Below, piece by piece: positions 32,680-37,220 of a stretch of DNA of 37,220 nucleotides. The translations under genes and the position numbers were made by a program. Below the pieces are notes generated by a model that saw only the letters and a program-made list of their open reading frames with translations, searched no databases and was not told the origin of the DNA. Source of the stretch: Candidatus Omnitrophota bacterium (GTDB taxonomy: Bacteria; Omnitrophota; Gorgyraeia; Zapsychrales; Zapsychraceae); contig JADFXQ010000014.1 in NCBI GenBank assembly GCA_015233495.1, forward strand, positions 1 to 37,220. The letters run 5' to 3'. Positions within the stretch are counted from its first letter, which is position 1, and the number at the start of each line of letters is the position of its first letter.

Positions 32680-32789
32680 ACCCGGAATCATTTTATTGCC
32701 ATTTCCCCGCCGCCCGAGTATGATAAACATAGTTTCGCCAGCTCTTTTAAAAAAGAAATTGGGTTTCGCAAAATCATTGTTAAACCAAA

Positions 32790-34208
32790 ATGAAAAATAT
32801 TAATCTTATTGATTCCCGTTATGCTTTGGCGGCGATCATCGATTCGTCTTTTGACGCGATAATCGCGATGACCGTTGACAATATTGTCATCAGCTGGAAT
32901 CATGCCGCGCAGCGGCTTTTAGGCTATGCCAGCGCCGAGATGGTCGGAAAATCTGCGGATTGTATGATTCCGGAAGATGGCGGCGCGCAGCGGCAAATTT
33001 TTGATCAGGTCAGGGCCGGCAAGCTGATCAAACATTATCAAACCGTCTGGCAGCATAAAAACGGGCAGTTGATACCAGTGTCTTTGGCGCTGTCGCCGAT
33101 TAAAGACGCCCTAGAGCATATTGTCGGCGTTTCCGCGATCGCCCGCGATATCACAGATAGAATTAAAATTGAGCACGCGCTGAAGGATTTGAATGATCAA
33201 ATTGCGTTGGAAAGAAATAAAATCAAGCAGGTGCTCGGCATTGAAGAACACTTGAATTCGATTTTTGATCTGAATAAATTGATTGATTTTGTTGTCCGGC
33301 AGACTATCGAAGTCTTAGACGCGGAAAAATGTTCGGTCGTGCTGGTGGATTATGACACGCGGGAATTATGCGTCAAAGGTCATAAAGGGATTGAATCCCG
33401 GTTTATTCTGGGCAAAAAAATTCTCCAGCCGGACTCCGTAGCGCGGATTATCGCGCGGGAAGGCCGGCCGATTTTAGTCTTGGATATCGAAGCGGACAGC
33501 CGTTTTTTGCGGCCGAAACAGGATTCCTACCGCACGGCATCTTTCATATCCGCGCCGATAAAATTGAGCGGCAATGTGCTTGGGTATATTAATGTGGCGG
33601 ATAAAAAAGCCGAAATGGGGGATGTCTTCTCCGAGCTGGATTTGAAAATATTGTCGATGATTGTCCGTCAGGTCGCCGTGGCTATGGAAAACGCCCGGCT
33701 GTATATTGATTTAAAACACCTTGCCATCACCGACCCGTTAACGCATATTTATAATTTTCGCTATTTTACCCGTTCGTTAGACCAGGAAATTGTGCGGTTG
33801 AAACGTTATCCCAGCCGCCCTTTATGTTTATTCATGATTGACGTCGATGATTTTAAATCCTACAATGACAATTTTGGTCATTTGGATGGGGACACGTTGC
33901 TGCAGTCGATTAGCAAAGTTTTGAAACAATGTGTGCGTGAAATAGATATCGTCTGCCGTTATGCCGGCGATGAATTTGTGGTGATTTTGCCGGAGACGAC
34001 CGCTCAAGAAGCGGCCGTGGTTGCCGAAAGAATCCAAAAGGGAGTTGCCGCCATGACTTTGAAGCAAAAAATGACGGTTAGTATTGGGGTCGCGCAATGC
34101 ACGAACCATAACACCAACCGCTATGAGCTTATTCAATCCGCGGATATGGCCTTGTTAACCGCGAAAAAAACCGGTAAAAATTCCATAGTGGATGCGATAG
34201 CCAGATGA
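32790..34208 (+). CDS. PAS-GAF-GGDEF diguanylate cyclase
   Basis: A 472-aa soluble signalling protein. Order: PAS domain (residues about 12-125), a short coiled coil, GAF domain (about 150-305), then a GGDEF domain (about 310-470). The active site reads AGDEF (392-396), a variant found in active cyclases, and a product-inhibition I-site RxxD (Arg383, Asp386) stands five residues before it. It should make cyclic di-GMP from GTP in response to a signal sensed by PAS or GAF. Its stop overlaps the next gene start (ATGA). About 110 bases upstream hold no clear feature. Confidence 0.93.
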   Translation: MKNINLIDSRYALAAIIDSSFDAIIAMTVDNIVISWNHAAQRLLGYASAEMVGKSADCMIPEDGGAQRQIFDQVRAGKLIKHYQTVWQHKNGQLIPVSLALSPIKDALEHIVGVSAIARDITDRIKIEHALKDLNDQIALERNKIKQVLGIEEHLNSIFDLNKLIDFVVRQTIEVLDAEKCSVVLVDYDTRELCVKGHKGIESRFILGKKILQPDSVARIIAREGRPILVLDIEADSRFLRPKQDSYRTASFISAPIKLSGNVLGYINVADKKAEMGDVFSELDLKILSMIVRQVAVAMENARLYIDLKHLAITDPLTHIYNFRYFTRSLDQEIVRLKRYPSRPLCLFMIDVDDFKSYNDNFGHLDGDTLLQSISKVLKQCVREIDIVCRYAGDEFVVILPETTAQEAAVVAERIQKGVAAMTLKQKMTVSIGVAQCTNHNTNRYELIQSADMALLTAKKTGKNSIVDAIAR

Positions 34209-35020
34209 ACACGAGTTCCTTGCAATATATTTACGGCCCGGTATATTCCTGGCGGCTGGGATGGTCTTTAGGGATAGACCCGATTTCCCGTCCGGAAAAA
34301 ATCTGTAATTTTGATTGTGTATATTGCCAGCTGGATTCTACTCAACGCTTACAAATTGATCGGGAAGTTTTTGTCCCGGCCGCGGCGATTGTCGCCGAAG
34401 CGCGCGCCATTAAGGATGTGACTATTGACTATTTAACTTTTTCGGGGAGAGGGGAGCCGACTTTGGCCGCAAATTTGGGCGAGATGATCGCGGCGCTGCG
34501 CGGTTCGCGCCCAGAAAAAATCGCGGTTATCACGAATGGCGGGTTATTGGGGCGCGAGGATGTCCGTCGGGATTTAAAGGGAGCTGATCGAGTGCTGATC
34601 AAATTTGACGCTGGGCGCCGCGCTTCCTGGCAAGCGGTGGACCGGCCGCATCCGGCGCAGACGTTTGCACAACTTCTCGCCGGGATTAAACAGTTTCGTC
34701 AGGCATTTTCCGGGCAGATCGCGTTTCAGTTAATGTTTATTGAGGCCAATAAAAATGAAGCGGCAGCGATGGCCGAACTTTTAAAGACTTTGCGTCCTGA
34801 CGAGATACAGTTGAATACGCCCTTAAGGCCCAGCGGAGTTTCGCCTTTAAACGAGGCGGCAATGCGTAAAATCCAAAAGCAATTTCATTTTTTTTCTTGT
34901 CCGGTGCGTATGGTTTATGAAGCGCAAAAGCAGGAATATTTGCCCCTTAATGATCATGACACAGCCTTAAGACATGGAAATTTTCATTCTAAACCCGTAA
35001 AAGGGGAAAAAACCCTATAA
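34205..35020 (+). CDS. TYW1-like radical-SAM protein (COG0731 type)
   Basis: A 271-aa radical-SAM enzyme with the cluster motif KICNFDCVYCQL (CxxxCxxC). The opening YGPVYSWRLGWSLGIDP, the FSGRGEPTL motif and KFDAG match the wybutosine-synthesis-related family (COG0731), whose bacterial members lack an assigned reaction as far as I know. It lies in an ATGA overlap with the diguanylate cyclase gene. It could act in tRNA or other small-molecule chemistry; I cannot say which. Confidence 0.88.
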   Translation: MNTSSLQYIYGPVYSWRLGWSLGIDPISRPEKICNFDCVYCQLDSTQRLQIDREVFVPAAAIVAEARAIKDVTIDYLTFSGRGEPTLAANLGEMIAALRGSRPEKIAVITNGGLLGREDVRRDLKGADRVLIKFDAGRRASWQAVDRPHPAQTFAQLLAGIKQFRQAFSGQIAFQLMFIEANKNEAAAMAELLKTLRPDEIQLNTPLRPSGVSPLNEAAMRKIQKQFHFFSCPVRMVYEAQKQEYLPLNDHDTALRHGNFHSKPVKGEKTL

Positions 35021-35030
35021 AATCAGGAAA

Positions 35031-35077
35031 ACACCATATCTTGTATAAAATTTTGCTTGACACACCATATGTTGTGT
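35031..35077 (+). promoter_or_regulatory. Tandem NrdR boxes upstream of nrdD
   Basis: ACACCATATCTTGTAT (35031-35046) and ACACCATATGTTGTGT (35062-35077) fit the 16-bp palindromic NrdR box pattern. They start 31 bases apart, about three helical turns, as is typical of NrdR sites. The second box lies between the -35 and -10 elements, so NrdR binding would block the promoter when dATP is high. Confidence 0.8.
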
Positions 35078-35084
35078 GTATAAT
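35057..35084 (+). promoter_or_regulatory. Consensus sigma70 promoter of nrdD
   Basis: TTGACA (35057-35062), a 16-nt spacer and TATAAT (35079-35084) are perfect hexamers. Transcription should start near 35091, leaving a leader of about 97 bases before ATG 35188. The spacer holds the second NrdR box. Confidence 0.85.
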
Positions 35085-35187
35085 GAATTTATCCGCAAGA
35101 ACAAAACCTAGCCAATGCCCAAAATGGCGCGTTTTGGAAGGATGAATAAATTTATTGATTTTTAGATCATTACGAAAGGGTGCTCCG

Positions 35188-37220
35188 ATGTCCAGTCAAG
35201 TCCTCACCAAAATCATCAAGCGCAACAACCTTGAAGAAGATTTCAAACCGGAAAAAATTACCACCGCGATTCAAAAAGCGGGGGAAGCTTCCGGTGAGTT
35301 TGGCGAAGAAATGAGCCGCAAACTCACGATTCGCGTCTTGAATATCGCCCAACAGCTTTTCAATAATCGCGCGCCCCACGTTGAGGAAATCCAAGACATT
35401 GTCGAAGATGTTTTGATCTCATCGCCCTATGTGAAAACCGCGAAAGGTTATATTCTTTATCGGGACCAGCACGCTAAAATCCGCGAAATCGCCTCGAAAA
35501 GCAACGTGGATTTAGTCGACCAGTATTTAGAAAAAATTGACTGGAAAGTCAATGAAAACAGCAATATGGCCTTTTCTTTGCAGGGGCTCAATCAATATAT
35601 TTCATCGGAAATCAGCAAGGTTTATTGGTTGAATAAAATTTATCCTCCGGAAATCAAAAAAGCCCACAATAACGGCGATTTTCATATTCATGATCTGGGT
35701 CTGATCAGCGTTTATTGCGTGGGATGGGATTTGATGGATTTGCTCATCTCGGGATTTCAAGGCGCGCCCGGAAAGATGGAATCCAAACCGGCAAAGCATT
35801 TACGCAGCGCTTTAGGTCAGGTCGTGAATTTCTTTTACACCCTGCAGGGCGAAGCCGCCGGCGCGCAGGCGTTTTCTAATTTTGACACCTTGTTGGCCCC
35901 GTTTGTCCGTTATGATAATCTCAGTTATAAAGATTTGAAACAGGCCTTACAAGAATTTGTTTTTAATATCAATGTTCCGACGCGGGTTGGGTTTCAAACG
36001 CCTTTTACCAACATCACCATGGATTTAAATGTGCCGTCGCATTTTGCCGATCAATATGTGATTATCGGCGGCGTTCCGCAAAAAGAAACGTATAAGGAAT
36101 TTACCAAAGAAATCGAAATGTTCAATCAAGCGTTTTTGGAAGTGATGACCGAAGGCGACGCGAAGGGCCGGGTCTTCACTTTTCCTATTCCGACGTACAA
36201 TATCACGGCGGATTTTAATTGGGACAATCCGAATTTGAACCATCTCTGGGAAGTCACGGCCAAATACGGGATCCCGTACTTTTCCAATTTTGTCAATTCT
36301 GATATGAAACCGGAAGACGCGCGCAGTATGTGCTGCCGCCTGCGTTTGGATAACCGAGAATTGCGCAGCCGCGGCGGGGGGCTGTTTGGCGCCTCTCCTT
36401 TGACCGGGTCTATCGGCGTGGTGACGTTGAATATGGCGCGTATCGGCTATTTTGCCGAGAATGAGGCGCAATTTTTGACCCGGGTCACGGAATTGATGGA
36501 AATGGCCAAAGAAAGTCTGGAAATTAAGCGCAAGATTCTGGAAAAATTTACGGACGGCGATCTTTATCCTTACATGAAATTTTTCCTGCGCAATATGAAA
36601 ACGCGCACCGGCGAATTTTGGAAAAATCATTTCGGCACCATTGGCTTGGTCGGAATGAACGAGGCGTGTCTGAACTTGTTCGGCGAGAGCATCGCTACCG
36701 AACGCGGCCAGCAATTTGCCAGCCGGGTTTTGGATTTTATGCGCGATAAATTGATGAAATTTCAGGAAGAAACTCACAGCATTTATAATCTCGAAGCTAC
36801 GCCGGCGGAAGGGGTTTCTTATCGTCTAGCCCGGCTGGATAAAGATACTTGCCCGGGGATTATCGTGGCAAATAATACCGCGTGTCAGGAATGCGGCAAG
36901 GAGCCGTTTTACACTAATTCGACGCAAATGCCGGTGGATTTTTCCAATGACATCTTTGAAGTTTTGGATATCCAGGACAATTTGCAAACCCGTTATACCG
37001 GCGGCACGGTTTTGCATGGTTTTGTCGGAGAAAAAATCAATGACCCGCAAGTGGTGAAAAAATTAGTCCGTACCATCTGTTTAAAATACAAGTTGCCTTA
37101 TTTCACCATCACTCCGACGTTTAGCGTCTGTCCGAATTGCGGTTATATCGGCGGCGAGCACGCGTTTTGCGCGAAATGCGAAAGCGCTTGTGAAATTTAT
37201 TCCCGGGTGGTGGGGTATTT
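35188..37220 (+). CDS. nrdD: Anaerobic ribonucleoside-triphosphate reductase, 3' end cut by window
   Basis: The first 677 codons of a class III ribonucleotide reductase, which reduces NTPs to dNTPs in anaerobes with a glycyl radical. The first 90 or so residues form an ATP-cone (SSQVLTKIIKRNNLEEDFKPEKI) for allosteric control. The catalytic domain follows, with HNNGDFHIHDLG and the CCRLRLD segment. Near the end is a zinc site, CPNCGY...CAKC. The window ends at RVVGYF, just before the expected glycyl-radical region. ATG 35188 follows GAAAGGG at 35174-35180. It is controlled by tandem NrdR boxes. The activase NrdG would be expected downstream. Confidence 0.95.
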   Translation, partial: MSSQVLTKIIKRNNLEEDFKPEKITTAIQKAGEASGEFGEEMSRKLTIRVLNIAQQLFNNRAPHVEEIQDIVEDVLISSPYVKTAKGYILYRDQHAKIREIASKSNVDLVDQYLEKIDWKVNENSNMAFSLQGLNQYISSEISKVYWLNKIYPPEIKKAHNNGDFHIHDLGLISVYCVGWDLMDLLISGFQGAPGKMESKPAKHLRSALGQVVNFFYTLQGEAAGAQAFSNFDTLLAPFVRYDNLSYKDLKQALQEFVFNINVPTRVGFQTPFTNITMDLNVPSHFADQYVIIGGVPQKETYKEFTKEIEMFNQAFLEVMTEGDAKGRVFTFPIPTYNITADFNWDNPNLNHLWEVTAKYGIPYFSNFVNSDMKPEDARSMCCRLRLDNRELRSRGGGLFGASPLTGSIGVVTLNMARIGYFAENEAQFLTRVTELMEMAKESLEIKRKILEKFTDGDLYPYMKFFLRNMKTRTGEFWKNHFGTIGLVGMNEACLNLFGESIATERGQQFASRVLDFMRDKLMKFQEETHSIYNLEATPAEGVSYRLARLDKDTCPGIIVANNTACQECGKEPFYTNSTQMPVDFSNDIFEVLDIQDNLQTRYTGGTVLHGFVGEKINDPQVVKKLVRTICLKYKLPYFTITPTFSVCPNCGYIGGEHAFCAKCESACEIYSRVVGY

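Noticed and set aside
35142-35165. Seven-codon leader ORF before nrdD
   Set aside because: Its GGAAGG would touch the ATG directly, which is too close for normal initiation, and there is no sign of an attenuator.
36025-36777. Long open frame (250 codons) on the minus strand inside nrdD
   Set aside because: It is fully antisense to clear NrdD coding sequence, with a composition that follows from the nrdD codons and no recognisable domain.
1-37220. tRNA, rRNA, CRISPR array, prophage or integrase
   Set aside because: I read both strands of the gaps and found no cloverleaf, regular spacer array, integrase or phage gene. The two related palindromic elements are the only dispersed repeats seen.

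Overview
The window reads as a chromosomal segment of a strictly anaerobic, diderm bacterium. Evidence for anaerobiosis is an Ech-type membrane [NiFe] hydrogenase, radical-SAM enzymes and an oxygen-sensitive class III ribonucleotide reductase (NrdD). Evidence for an outer membrane is an MlaEFD/MCE lipid transporter and a small TamB-like protein. Base composition looks even along the window and genes are tightly packed with many ATGA or TGATG overlaps. My best guess is a candidate phylum such as Omnitrophota, but this is an impression from gene style and no marker gene here proves it.

Layout. (1) 1-327: non-coding leader with a short tandem repeat, a possible promoter, a hairpin and a terminator. 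(2) 328-9746: one tight operon with a SulP anion transporter, an HTH-PTS IIA protein and a six-gene hydrogenase-4-like complex (HyfB, C, E, F, G, I types). Its catalytic subunit has lost all four [NiFe] cysteines, and its small subunit carries an N-terminus that looks like the ferredoxin subunit HyfH with its iron-sulfur core removed. (3) 9759-10886: three small membrane proteins (DUF486/DMT type, MarC, LapA-domain), ending in a terminator. (4) 10959-15742: phosphofructokinase, mini-TamB, a striking 45-bp perfect inverted repeat, an unknown protein, PurB and a 49-aa small ORF. (5) 15745-19772, minus strand: an EndoQ-UvrD fusion and an HD-domain hydrolase. (6) 19931-25160: ABC-F protein, Q-rich putative lipoprotein, CheY-like receiver, and MlaE/MlaF/MlaD. 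(7) 25347-32679: echABCDE, a second copy of the repeat element, then echF, hypA and a HypC-HydE fusion. EchC is fused to a GNAT acetyltransferase. (8) 32790-35020: PAS-GAF-GGDEF diguanylate cyclase and a TYW1-like radical-SAM protein. (9) 35031-37220: tandem NrdR boxes, promoter and nrdD, cut by the window end.

How the parts fit. The Ech hydrogenase has intact Ni-Fe and ferredoxin motifs, so it probably couples ferredoxin oxidation to H2 formation and ion pumping. The linked HypA and HypC-HydE proteins look like its maturation factors. The first complex keeps the ion-channel subunits and one proximal Fe-S cluster but lacks the redox sites at both ends, next to an anion transporter and a PTS-type regulator; its job is unknown. 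The most novel items are the HypC-HydE fusion (a [NiFe] chaperone joined to an [FeFe]-maturase-like radical-SAM enzyme), the cofactor-stripped Hyf/Ehr-like complex, the EchC-GNAT fusion, and the two-copy palindromic element.
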